The position numbers were made by a program, and so were the translations under genes. Positions 32,966 through 43,704 of a stretch of DNA of 64,000 nt are shown here, piece by piece. The notes under the pieces were generated by a model. The model did not search any database. It worked only from the letters and a program-made list of their open reading frames with translations, and was not told where the DNA came from. The stretch's first letter is position 1. The number at the start of each line of letters is the position of its first letter. This DNA is from Agapanthus africanus (lineage: Eukaryota > Streptophyta > Magnoliopsida > Asparagales > Amaryllidaceae): assembly GCA_030015575.1 (NCBI GenBank), contig CM057349.1, positions 257,605,077 through 257,669,076 of the forward strand. The letters run 5' to 3'.

Positions 32966-33175
32966 CCTATGACCTTGACGCAGGCCAAACAACTCATAGG
33001 GCGCTAGTCAAGTTCAGCCCGTTCATTTCTTGATTGAATTAAACCCACGCGTACGACCCTTGACGCAGGCCAAACAACGTTGTACGACTACCCTAATCAA
33101 ATCGCATCACATGCTAGCAGATAAGCACTAATCATCTACCGCATACTACGCCTTGACGCAGGCCAACAAACGTAG
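32966..33175 (-). other. Three TTGGCC-TGC-GTCAAGG leader hairpins (E)
   Basis: All three copies on the minus strand carry the same TGC centre. The outer two are enclosed by CTACG/CGTAG (33146-33175) and CCTATGA/TCATAGG (32966-33000). Compared with A1, A2 and D the stem bases differ but remain complementary. Confidence 0.75.
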
Positions 33176-34923
33176 CACGAATACTAAAATAGTACTTATC
33201 TGAAATGACGGAGGGCTACGCAGGTTTTTAAGAAAACCATGAGCGTAATGAAATTGAAATCGTTGTAGAATCTAATGATTTTGTTAAGGAGTGTTTTTAG
33301 GCTTTTGCTAGTTTCGCTAAAGAGGTCACTCCCGGTGAAGGGATCTCGGCTCTTTCCTCATCGAATGAGGTGTATGATATTCATGAATACCACTATGCAA
33401 AACAAGAACTAGAGAAGCAATCAAAAGACAAAACCGAGTGGGTTGTAGCATTTGCTAGTTTCGTTAAAGAGGTAAGTACCGGTGAAGGGATCTCGGCTCT
33501 TTCCTCATCGAATGAGGTGCTGGATATTCATCAAGGAATACCACTATGCAAAGTAAGAACTAGAGCTACCCTTTTTGAAAATTTGATTATACAATATCTT
33601 TTGGTTTCTTTCTTTTCATTAATCTCATTAATGAAGTCCCATCAATTAATGTTTCCTAAACATTACAGAAAAATGAAACGAAAATAGAACGTACGCTTAT
33701 GCCATCCGCATTCACCACGGGGCCCCGTCATGCACCGTTAGGTTACTTAACTACAGGCAGAGTGGGGGCTGGACTAGCGCGGGTGCAAAACATAAGCAAC
33801 ATTTATTATATATCATATATATAATATTACATTCGTCTCACGCAGTTATATGATCAACATCACAGAATTAAAAAGCAGAAGCAACATATGAAATATTGGA
33901 TATACTAGGATGTCCGTGTTTTAAATTTAGCCAGTAATGTAAAACACGGATTCCACGGTCGTGATGAATAGCCAAACCCACATCCCATAGACCCCTACGA
34001 GAGCGGTAAGTAACCCTACCAATTCTAGAGTTAGGAGACCCAGACTCAACTCCTTGAGATGGTCTCCCACTGGAATCTAAAACTCTGTTACTTGTGCTCC
34101 CCACCTTGGGTCTATCCTGATGCAGTAAAGTAAATAATATACAACAGTGGTGACATCATCCTCAACCTAGAAGTGCCCCAATAAAAGAATATTACATACA
34201 AATTTTACATGAATGAAAATTGAAAAACTCTCATCTCACATAAAACCCCCGGCTATTCAATCACGACGATCCAATAAAACATATCACCAGCAACATATGA
34301 TATCACATATCATCAACGTAAGAAAATATGCGTATCCCTAAAACTTGTTGACATATAGCAACGAGATTGGGATACCCCACATATTACACTTACGGTCACA
34401 AAAAAGAAAACAGAAAACTACAATAATTAGAATCCGCAATATCCTTAGACATCATAAACCCGGAATATCTCATATTCCGGATTTCATGCCTAACTTATAA
34501 AACTTGCATTTTAGTCTTAAATTGAAAACTCTTTTCAATTGGTTGTCGGATAATTGAACAAGATTCCCGACTTAGTGATCGTGTACAATACGCAATCGCG
34601 ACGGAATTTTGATCCGAATCAAAACTTCGTGGCAATCGATCAATTGAGACTAAACGGCTAGGTTTACAATATACTAACTAGTTTTCATAAAACTAATTAA
34701 TCCGAATTCCAATAATTGTATCACACATCACAAAGCTTGTAAAGTAACCACGACATTAGAATTCCGCACGCAATTAGCAAACTAAACCAATTTTTCCAAG
34801 ACATAAAAAATCCAGTGAGCTAATGTTCCAAAACCGATCGGTTTAAGCCAATCCGGGAGTCGAAACGAACTCGAAACCCACCCAAATCTTAGTGGAGGCG
34901 AAGATCCCAAAATTAACTATCGA

Positions 34924-35145
34924 ATGAGGGGCCTCGGGGGGGTACCCACCCACGGGGGCCACCTCGAAGTGGCCCCTAGGGGAAGGCAGACCCTAGAGCA
35001 CCCAGTTAGGGTGCTCTCGGGTCACCCCCTCAAGGCCACCTTGTGGTGGTCTTGGGGTGTGGGTCCGGCCTCTGATCCCCCCCGGGGTGTCCCCGGGGTG
35101 CGCACGCTCCACCCCGCGGCTTCTCGGTTCAAACCGTAAGCCCGT
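34924..35145 (-). other. GC-rich stem-forming block (E leader)
   Basis: About 220 bp of very GC-rich sequence between AT-rich flanks. On the minus strand it contains CACCCCGGGG and CACCCCGGGGG palindromes, an AGACCACC/GGTGG hairpin, a GGGTGCTCT/AGAGCACCC pair and a GGCCACTTCGAGGTGGCC hairpin. It occupies the place of the CCGCGG hairpin of A2, C and D, and its LTR-proximal part closely resembles the right-edge leader at 63880-64000. Confidence 0.75.
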
Positions 35146-35280
35146 GATGTGTGCAAACAACTCAACATCATTTTGGAAACTGATTTTATCGGTAGTTTTT
35201 TCGCGACAAAAACGGCGGATTTCTAACGTCGCTACAAGCTATGATTGTCTACCCTAATTTCTAGCTTGGATCTAATACCA

Positions 35281-35629
35281 TGAAAGTCTACCCTAGAACC
35301 ACCATGAGGTCTAAGAGGTATCAAGCATGCCAAATTCAAATTTTTATGGCGCTATGCTAGACTATACAAGATCTTTGCTAGAATATTAGGGTTTGCTATA
35401 AAGAAAACTATATGAAATGAAAGATGTCTAAGTGTTTAGAATGAGCTTAGAATGAATGGAAACTCTTGACCCCCCACTCATTAAAGCATGGAATTTTGCA
35501 ACATAGATATGCAACCATGCTTGAATAGTGAGTCAAGATGAATAAACAAATGTAAATCCCATGCTTGCAACCATGCTCTCATTTTCCACCTCATTTCTAT
35601 TTTCACAAAATAGAATTTTATGCCATTCT

Positions 35630-35681
<52 letters not shown>

Positions 35682-37036
35682 TATATTATGAAAAATAATT
35701 AGTGAGCTAATGATATTAGTTAAGATATAATTATATCAAATATAATATATATCACATTATTTATCAACACTTGATTTTATAACCCGGTTATATCACATAT
35801 GACCGACTAATATCATATATCTGTATATCACATTATCAAATCAACACTTGATTCGACAATCTGGTTATATCACATATAACCCAACCGATAACAGATAACT
35901 TCCAGATTACAATACAGTATCACATACACGTATTTAATCATGCCCACACACATATCACATATGTGTCATACTTCGTTTCGCTTGAACCAGGGAACTTCTG
36001 TATGGGACTCTAAAGACTCGTCAATACGCCAGCAGTAGATGATGATCATATCAGTCACCTACAAACCGTCAGCGGTACTAGATGGACGTAACGGCTACCC
36101 GGGTATTGAGCGATATGAAGATCAACAAGCAAGATTGTTCATAGTCTCCATGAAGCCTATCAGTAACACTACCGTGCAGTCCGGTCTCTTCGTCTGATAT
36201 GTCGCATATCATGTCTAGGGGTGGTTAAACGTCAGTCCCCAGTAACGTGATAAGTCATGCCGATGTCTGGCCTATAACGGTTCGAGAAACTACTGATAAC
36301 ACTTATCAGTAAATCTCGGCAGCAGCCGTGGCCAGGGACTTCCAGTTATAGCCAATTGAGCATAGCGCAAAATCAAGCCCCAATACCGGGAGAGACGAAA
36401 CCCCTCCTATTGCTCATTGCCTCCATGTGACTCGGGACTGTACCCAAAATCCACCTGTTTGCATGTCTCCTTTGAGCGTGGTAGGGAGGAAATCAAAGCA
36501 CAGTGGGAGCCGCACAAGACTCTATGACGATCTCGGGTCTACAGAATAACCTGTACCAGTGTCACCAGAGGACTGCTATCTGACGATAGGTATACTACTG
36601 CATAGAAGTCCTCGGCGAGTCCTGTTCGGTGTACCCATTCTCCAATGAGCACCTGTGTACAATTTTTGATGTCACACACCAATGGTAGTGGGATCAACCA
36701 TCACCCTCTGAGAGACAAGAAACGTACACACTAGTCTACTCTGGAATATCGATGCCCTAGTCTCGATATTCCCACGACTAGGAACTGATTAAAGGATGTA
36801 CTTTTGGACCACCCTGGCCCCACTAGTATGATCTCACCATAGTCCCGGTAGTCAAGTACATATCCTAAGGGCTTTATCAACATGTAAGAGATAGACAGTA
36901 TAAATACAGTCTACATGTTAAGATAAAACTAACCTGATTACATACTATCATGTCAAGCAAGAAAGTCCTCTATATATATGTCCAAGCATCCACTATATCA
37001 ACAATAATGGCCTCTAGGGCATACATATTCCTAACA
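35281..37036 (-). repeat. 5' LTR of E (1756 bp)
   Basis: Minus-strand LTR whose 3' end is TGAAAGTCTACCCTAG (complement) at 35281 and whose start is the complement of TGTTAGGAATATG at 37036. It is recognisably related to family B through the GCCCTAGAGGCC start and the central region but is strongly diverged, particularly at its 3' end. It includes an (ATT)n/(AT)n microsatellite at about 35631-35688. Confidence 0.88.
35631..35688. repeat. (ATT)n-(AT)n microsatellite
   Basis: About eleven ATT units followed by about twelve AT units inside the E LTR. The other LTR copies lack it at this size, so it expanded after E diverged. Confidence 0.9.
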
Positions 37037-37436
37037 GATCAATCATCATATATACCTCGTACGGTAAAAATCCATCGTACGGCATCGTCAAATCGATGGT
37101 ACGGGTCAAATATCATATATATCATATAGTTCGTACAGTATCAATCGTCGTACAATATTATAATCAAGGGTATGGATCTAAGGTCTCATACAATCTATTA
37201 TTTCATCAATTCACATGTTATCACATGTTAGGTATATAATGCCTAACGATCCTTAATGTATCGCATCATTTTCGATGTCTCATTTCGAATCATATATCAC
37301 AATCTCTTGACATCCAGTTCGATCGTATCGACTCAAAACCATATCATATATCATATCCTCATCTTACACGTATATGTATGTGTGTATATATATATATATA
37401 TGTATGTATGTATGTATGTATATATCAACATATCCA

Positions 37437-37472
<36 letters not shown>

Positions 37473-37496
37473 TGTATGTATATATCAACATATCCA

Positions 37497-37532
<36 letters not shown>

Positions 37533-37623
37533 TATGTATATACATATACACACATATCAAACTAAGTGTGTGCGTATGTGTACGCGACGATATAAACTAA
37601 CAGATCACGACTGTAGAAAATAG
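37037..37623 (-). repeat. Gypsy-type LTR fragment, distal part
   Basis: Reverse complement matches the LTR of the gypsy-type element (for example GATATTTGACCCGTACC, CCGTACGA and ATATATGATGAT match the region around 59910-59970). It continues across element A2 at 49550, proven by the shared TSD AATAG. It is cut at 37036/37037 by element E. The rest of this LTR toward its 3' end is not in the window. Confidence 0.8.
37375..37556. repeat. (TATG)n/(TA)n compound microsatellite
   Basis: Runs of TATG and TA interrupted by two copies of a segment containing TATCAACATATCCATATATA, i.e. a tandem duplication of about 61 bp in the array. It lies in the part of the gypsy-type LTR that also carries TA/CA repeats in the other copies (about 52030-52095 and 59575-59645). 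Confidence 0.9.
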
Positions 37624-39517
37624 TGTTAGTGTATATGCCCTAGGGGCCATTATTGTATCATACTAGTTTGTATATTACTTAAAGGAAGCTTGGGATATTC
37701 ACATGTATATAACAGTCTTGCTAAACATGGTAGTATGCTACTTGGTTTTTCTATCTTAATATGTGAGTATACGTATTGATAGAGCTCTTAGGATCTTGCT
37801 TGACTACCAGCGTTGTGATGGCAGTCACACTAGTGGGGGCTGGGTAGTCTACAAGCACATCATTATTCAGGTCCCTAGTCGTAGGATTATCGAAACAGGG
37901 CATCGATACTCCGGAGTAGACTAGTGTGTACGCTTCTCATCCCAGTTGGGGAGATGGTCTGTCCCACAGCCGTCAGTACGTCGTACTGGAGATAGTATAC
38001 AGGTGCTCGTTGGGTTACGGGTATACCGGACAGGACTCGCAGGGAACTGTTGGTTGGGTTTTATACCAGTCGTCAGTTAACAGTTCCCAAGTGACATGAG
38101 TACAGCATAGTCCGCAGACATGACACTGCTACTTCGCCTCGAGTGTGTCCTACTGTTCTTAGATTGCTACCCTACCACGGCTCAATGGAGTCGTGCAAAC
38201 AGGTAGCAGTTGGGTGCAGTCCCGGGCACTTGGAGGCAGTGGTGGTTAGACAGGATTCGTCTCTCCCGGTATTGGGAGTTGATATCGCGCTGTGTCAGAG
38301 AGCCATTATGCAAAGTCCCTGGCCAGGGCAAGCGAGATTTACTGGTAGGTTCCAGTAGTTTCTCAGGGTGTAATGAGCTTCGCTCCGACACGACTTATAC
38401 CGCTATTAGGGGACTGACGCTTGCCGCCCCCTAGGCCCGATATGCGATAGTCTTAGACGAACAGACCGGACTGTACGGAGATTGTCACATCAGACTCAAT
38501 AGGAGTTCGGATGGGTTTCCTCATCGGCCTTCTTATCGACATCTACCTGGGGACCGTTACGTACAGCTAGTGCCGCTTGCGGTCTGTGGTTAAACCCACT
38601 GCCAGCGTAGTAGTCGAGTCATTAGAGGCCCACACAGAGAGTTTCCCTGCTCCAGGCGAAACGATATAGAGGTCGTATGGTTTTACGACAAGGGTTCGGA
38701 CGCATACGTGTGTTTACGCACGTACGACTTTTCGGACAGTTTTTACTAGTCGGCTTTGGTTTAAGCCAGATTCTAGTATCGGGATATTGGATTTATACAG
38801 TCTAAATTTTTTCCATGTTTTCACGGATAGGAGGGGCGTTCTCGTAATTTTACAAAAAGTTTCTAGAAGATGATGACTTGGGGGTGTAGGTGTCATTTGC
38901 ATTAAATGAGATTAGTGAGTCATATGAGTGATTCATCCATGTCATTAATGCATCATAAATGCTTAATGACTCATGGAGATGAATCACCCTCTTGTATTTA
39001 TGAAGCATGATTATTCATACTTTATTTTCTTTTATTGGATAAATGATAATGCTTGATATATATTATGATAGATCATTATCTCATCTCATTCTCATGCTCA
39101 CCTTCTCTCTCCTCAAGCTCTCTCTCTTCAAACCCAAATCCTCCCCTCTCATGTGTTGAGATCAAGGATTAGAATAGACTAATCACTCCATAATCCAACT
39201 CTATATCACTTAGGTTACTTAGATTAGCACTTTAAGAAACCTAGTTACCTCTAGTTTGAGGTAAAGCTTGAAGCAAAGATCTCGGGTGGATCGTCTAGTA
39301 CTTGGAGAAGGCCGAGGAGGAGGTGGAGAACGTAAAGTCGAAGGTCTTGGTTCTTTAGGTATAATCACTTCACATAGTAGTTTAGAACTTCTATGATTCG
39401 TGTTAGTTATCGTTTAGCTTCGATTCTTGCGGTTAGTCGATGTTTAAGCAAAGAACAAGATCGTTTTTCATATTTCCGCCTCCTCGCAAGTCGTGGGGTG
39501 TTGCACATCGACTTACA
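37624..39517 (+). repeat. 5' LTR of A2 (1894 bp)
   Basis: Starts TGTTAGTGTATATG and ends ACATCGACTTACA before the primer site. Near 38747-38779 it has the arms ACTAGTCGGCTT and AAGCCAGATTCTAGT around TGGTTT, shared with family-C LTRs. Short sense ORFs (for example 71 codons at 38143-38358) also occur in the 3' copy but have no support as genes. Confidence 0.95.
38747..38779 (+). other. Conserved LTR inverted repeat with TGGTTT loop
   Basis: GGCTT and AAGCC pair around TGGTTT, extended by ACTAG and CTAGT. The same hairpin is at about 48774-48806 (A2 3' LTR), 14342-14375 and 22230-22262 (C LTRs) and 62888-62920 (right-edge LTR). It is one of the few segments conserved between A and C LTRs. A role in RNA 3'-end formation or the R region is a guess. 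Confidence 0.7.
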
Positions 39518-39726
39518 GTGGTATTAAAGCCTCGCTAAACAATAATTAACTCATTAGCAAAGTCGTAAGAATTTCGAACGCAAAAAGAACCGAAAAAATC
39601 ATCGATTTAACACAGTTTCTGTCGTTTTTTAAACAGGCCCTAAAAATTTTTCAGGGACCTTCAGAATAACAAGCAAGAAATTATAGGGCTACTGCAGAAA
39701 TTTGGACTTGTAACTCGGCTAAATCA

Positions 39727-39740
39727 CCGCGGATCCGCGG
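39727..39740 (+). other. Perfect 14-nt palindrome near the primer site (A2)
   Basis: CCGCGGATCCGCGG equals its own reverse complement and lies about 208 nt after the primer site. A self-complementary loop at this place would suit RNA dimerisation, by analogy with retroviral dimer initiation sites; this is inference. Confidence 0.75.
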
Positions 39741-40859
39741 CCGAGTTAGGCCCGAGTCAGCCCAAATTTCTCAGTAACTCCTATGTGTTAATAATGATAT
39801 TTCTGGGATATTTTATTTTCTGCTAGGATCTCAGGTGCACAGAGAAGTTTTGGAGCGGAATCTAAAGTGTTTGCTCGATCGAAATTTTACGATGTTTGCT
39901 AATATGATTATATCTGTGTTTGTATAATGTGTTCGTAAACCTCCCCTAACTGCTAGTATGTCGGTTGGCAGGGGGTTGCACATTTCTGTAATGGATTTTA
40001 CTGTTTGTGATTATGAACTGTATTGGATTGTTGTGATGATTAGCCGGGGTTTTGTGATGGGTTATTGTATTAATTCATTCAATGTAAATGTAATTTGTTG
40101 TAATATTATTTTGCGGGGCACATCTAGGTTGCGGTTGTATCCACCGTTGTATTATTTCATTTTACTGTTTTTTGCTCCTATGATAGACCCAAGGTGGGGT
40201 ACATAAACTACCGGGTACTTTGAAGTGTTTAGTGGCCTACTCACTTTGTTGAGGGAGACCGCTTCACTTCGGGTACTTGGCGGGTAGTTTGCCGTATCCA
40301 TAGGGGTCTAGGGGGGTAATGGCTATTCATCACAACTGTGTAATCCGTCTTTTGTTGCAGGCTCAAAACAAACACGGATTGCTTGCATATCCAATAATGT
40401 TCATCTGAGATCTGGAATGCCTATTATTGCGTCTGACGAATGTACAATATCTATATATGATAGCTATTTAGACATCACTTATGTTTTACACCCGCGCTAG
40501 CCCATCCCCCACTCTGTCGTTAGTTAAGTAACCTAACAGGTGATGATGGGACCCAGAGGCGAATGCGGATGGCATAAGAGGACGTTGTATTTTCGTTGTT
40601 TTCTGCAATGATAGGTTAATGATGGGACGCATTATTATTAATGCAAAGAAAATAAACCAAAGTTTAATCGTTGGAACAATTTAAAAGAAACCACTCGGTT
40701 ATTTTTAAACAGAAGATATTTTTTAATTGCGGAGCTTTAACCACTCCTTTTAAAAGCTATCAGGTTCCTTCGGTTATATCAAGTTCACTACGTTCACGGT
40801 TTCGCCAAAACCAGTCGTAGCTCTCCGTCATTTCTTATGGATGGTCAGTAGTATTCAAG

Positions 40860-41074
40860 CTATATTTGTTTGGCCCTTAGTCAAGACATAGTGTTTGGTA
40901 GCTGCTGGGGTATTCAATTGTTGCATAGATAGATGAGTTGGTTTGGGACAGTCGTATTACTTTGTTTGGCCCTTAGTCAAGAGTATATACGGGTGGGTTC
41001 AAATTAACAAGATAATGATGGGTAGAACTTGACGTGTGACTTATGATTTGTTAGCCCTTAGTCAAGGTCATAAG
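40860..41074 (+). other. Three TTGGCC-CTTA-GTCAAG leader sites (A2)
   Basis: Copies at about 40870, 40966 and 41051 all have the CTTA centre; the last has TTAGCC in its left arm. The first is flanked by CTATA/CATAG (one mismatch), the third by CTTATGA/TCATAAG (41040-41074), identical to A1. Confidence 0.75.
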
Positions 41075-43704
41075 AACATGGGGCAAAAATCCACATCGGG
41101 AGTTTCTAAAGAAACTGAAACTTGCTAGTGTTGCATACCATTTGGAGTTTGATGAATGTTGGTAGGATTCCTTCAACATTATCATACGATGATATTTGGA
41201 TCCCGATCCTACTGTGAGTATATGCTACTTATCAGGAGATTCGTCACTTAACGATCAATGCTATAAACCAAGTAGGTGCCTAGAAAGGTGTCAGCGGGGT
41301 TACGCCCCCAGAGAAAAGAGGTTATTTAATTAAGGATCTTCGCGAAAGCGTTGGAAAACCTCCCTCGAAGTATCGACACTGGCCTGGCCGAACGGTTAAG
41401 CAAGTAGTGTACGGTGAGAATGGTCCTGGCTAATTCTTCTTTTATGGTTTGAAGAAGGATTCGAGAAACAGTGGAAGCCATCCAGTTTAGATAAATTAAA
41501 AACCACTCTAAACTTGCAAGAGCATCATGCTAAAGTGTTTTCTTCTCTCTCTCTCATTGCAGCGACCTTATGACAATGACTAGGTTACATCTAGATAACA
41601 AGTTGACTGAATCTAACTTATTTGACTGGCAAAGGTCTGTCCAGATGTCCATTGCCTATGACAAGCTGGACCACCCTATTACTACTCAAGATCCTGCCGT
41701 CCCAGGTCCAGTTTCTACCGTCGCGGATATGGATATCCGTCAGACAAGGGAAAAGGATAAAGCGAAAGCCAAGTGCCTTGTGTTGGCTTCAGATGATGGT
41801 TTATACCAGAAACAGCACGAGAAGATGGACTCAGTTTCCATCTTTCTCCATAACAAAGATTTATATGGAGAGCAATCTCATATCGCAAGATATGAGACCT
41901 CGAACGAATTAATTCAAGCGAGGTTGGCTGTCGGGTCATCTGTAGGGGACGACGTCCTTACAATGACTAGCTATGTTGATGAGCTCAAGGACCTGGAGAC
42001 CACGTTGGGAAACAGGTCATACGCTGACTTATTTGCACAGTCCCTACCCTCTACTTACACCCTGAAAGAAACCAGGGAGACACAAGTTCTGCTTAATAGG
42101 GGACCTTCTTCTTCTACATCCAAGGCGAAAGCAAAGGGTGAAAAGAAGAAGACCTCTATAATGCCGATATACGGTGTCAGTAAAGTAAGAGGAAAAGGAA
42201 GAGCAAAAGTTTCGGGACTTGGTAAGGAGGGATATTCCTATTGTTATGGGAACGGGCATTGGCAGAAGGATTGCAGGGCTTTGGAAGCCAGTAGCCAGGA
42301 TATGAAGCATGTTGTGGCTTCGGCCTCAAATGTGTTTGTAATTGAGAACTGTTTGTCAATTAACTCTACTTCCTGGGTACTTGATACCGGAGCAGGATCT
42401 TATATCTGTAATTCATTACAGGCCTTGAGAAACCGTAGAGTTATAAGGGTAGGTGATTTGTCTCTCAGAGTTGCAAACGAAATGAGCGTGGACGCTGAAT
42501 CCGTGGGAGAATATCACCTAGGTTTGACAAGTGGGCAGATATTGATTCTACGTAACAGTTTGTATGTACCTAGTTTGACTTGTAATATCATATCAGTGTC
42601 CTCACTTTCGAGAGAGGGATACGATTTTACATTCATAAGCGATGTAGTTCACATCCACCTAAATCAAGTTCAGATTGGGTCCGGTACATTAGATAACAGT
42701 ATATACGTATTGAGTCAAGCTCAGGTTTTCAATGTCTAGAACACACTTAAAAGAAAGTCTCCAGAAATAAATCAGGCTTTCTTATGGCATTGTAGACTAG
42801 GTCACATCAATAAAACACGGTTGACGAAGTTACATAGAGAAGGATATTTGAATCCGTTCGAATATCAATCTTATGCTACTTGTGAATCTTGCCTCATGGG
42901 AAAGATGACAAAGACTCCATTTACTGGACACGGAGTAAGAGCAAGCGAGCTCTTGGGACTCGTACACAGTGACGTGTGCGGTCCAATGTCTACACATGCG
43001 CGAGGTGGTTATTCCTACTTCATTACTTTTACGGATGGTTTTTCTAGGTATGGATATATCTTCTTAATAAAGCATAAATCCGAGGCCTTTAAGAAATTCC
43101 GAGAATACAGGAATGAAGTGGAAAAACAGAAAGGCAAAAGTATCAAGACACTGAGATCTGATCGAGGTGGTGAATACTTAAGTGCCGAGTTTCTGGGATA
43201 CTTAAAAGAGAATGGTATTCTCTCTCAGCTTACTCCTCCATACACACCACAACACAACGGTGTATCGGAAAGGAGGAATCGAACCATATTGGATATGGTT
43301 CGTTCCATGATGAGTAAGGCTGAGTTACCGCGATCTTTCTGGGGTTATGCACTAAATCAGCTGCATATCTTTTGAACCAGGTTCCAACCAAGACTGTGCC
43401 TACTACACCATATCAGATGTGGAGTGGGAAGAAATCCTGTCTAAAACATTTTAGGACATGGGGATGTCCAGCTTTTGTAAAAAAGCAGCATCCGGACAAG
43501 CTCGAGGCACGCTCAGTACAGTGTAAGATTGTGGGATATCCAAAGAACTCCAAGGGATATTATTTCTATTACGCAGAGGAACAAAAGGTTTTTGTTTCTC
43601 GTCATGCCCACTTCGTAGAAGCTGAATTTTTAGAAAATCAGAAGAGTGGGAGTGCAGTAGAACTGGAAGAAATTCCAGAACCACAAGCTGTTACTGAATG
43701 TTTG

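Larger units (their letters stand above)
32541..35280 (-). other. Leader and primer site of E
   Basis: Noncoding 2.7 kb. Minus strand from the LTR: degenerate primer site TGGTATTAGATC (35269-35280), an exceptionally GC-rich block (34924-35145), the CTATATGT hairpin (34333-34374), the duplicated module with CCTCATTCGATGAGG hairpins (33503-33517 and 33356-33370), three TGC-core sites (33151-33166, 33059-33076, 32973-32990), the GTGC-GAAA-GCAC hairpin (32738-32749) and a pyrimidine tract at about 32551-32575. In the last, the AG is replaced by CCTGGTAG-type sequence, so the acceptor is weaker than in A1. Confidence 0.85.
30707..37036 (-). mobile_element. 3'-truncated copia element E
   Basis: Minus-strand element with 5' LTR (35281-37036), a degenerate primer site, a leader with all shared hairpin modules, a short gag-protease remnant and pol up to the RT palm, where it is cut at 30707. 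RNase H, polypurine tract and its own 3' LTR are missing. Coding lesions shared with D place it in the same non-autonomous lineage, but its LTR is shorter (1756 bp) and clearly more diverged. GATCA follows the LTR at 37037-37041, but no matching copy exists on the other side. Confidence 0.88.
39518..41562 (+). other. Primer site and leader of A2
   Basis: TGGTATTAAAGC at 39519-39530 is a variant initiator-tRNA-Met site. Then follow the perfect palindrome CCGCGGATCCGCGG (39727-39740), the CTAGTATGT-loop hairpin (39943-39974), three CTTA-core sites (about 40870-40885, 40966-40981, 41051-41067), an AGTTTC/GAAACT hairpin near 41100-41121, the CGC-GAAA-GCG hairpin (41341-41350) and a pyrimidine tract with CAG at 41560-41562. 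It is the most complete reference leader in the window. Confidence 0.9.

Noticed and set aside
37256..37623. Several overlapping ORFs rich in Tyr, Ile, Cys and Val on both strands
   Set aside because: They are translations of the TATG/TA microsatellite in all frames; low complexity, no start context and no homologous frame in the other LTR copies.
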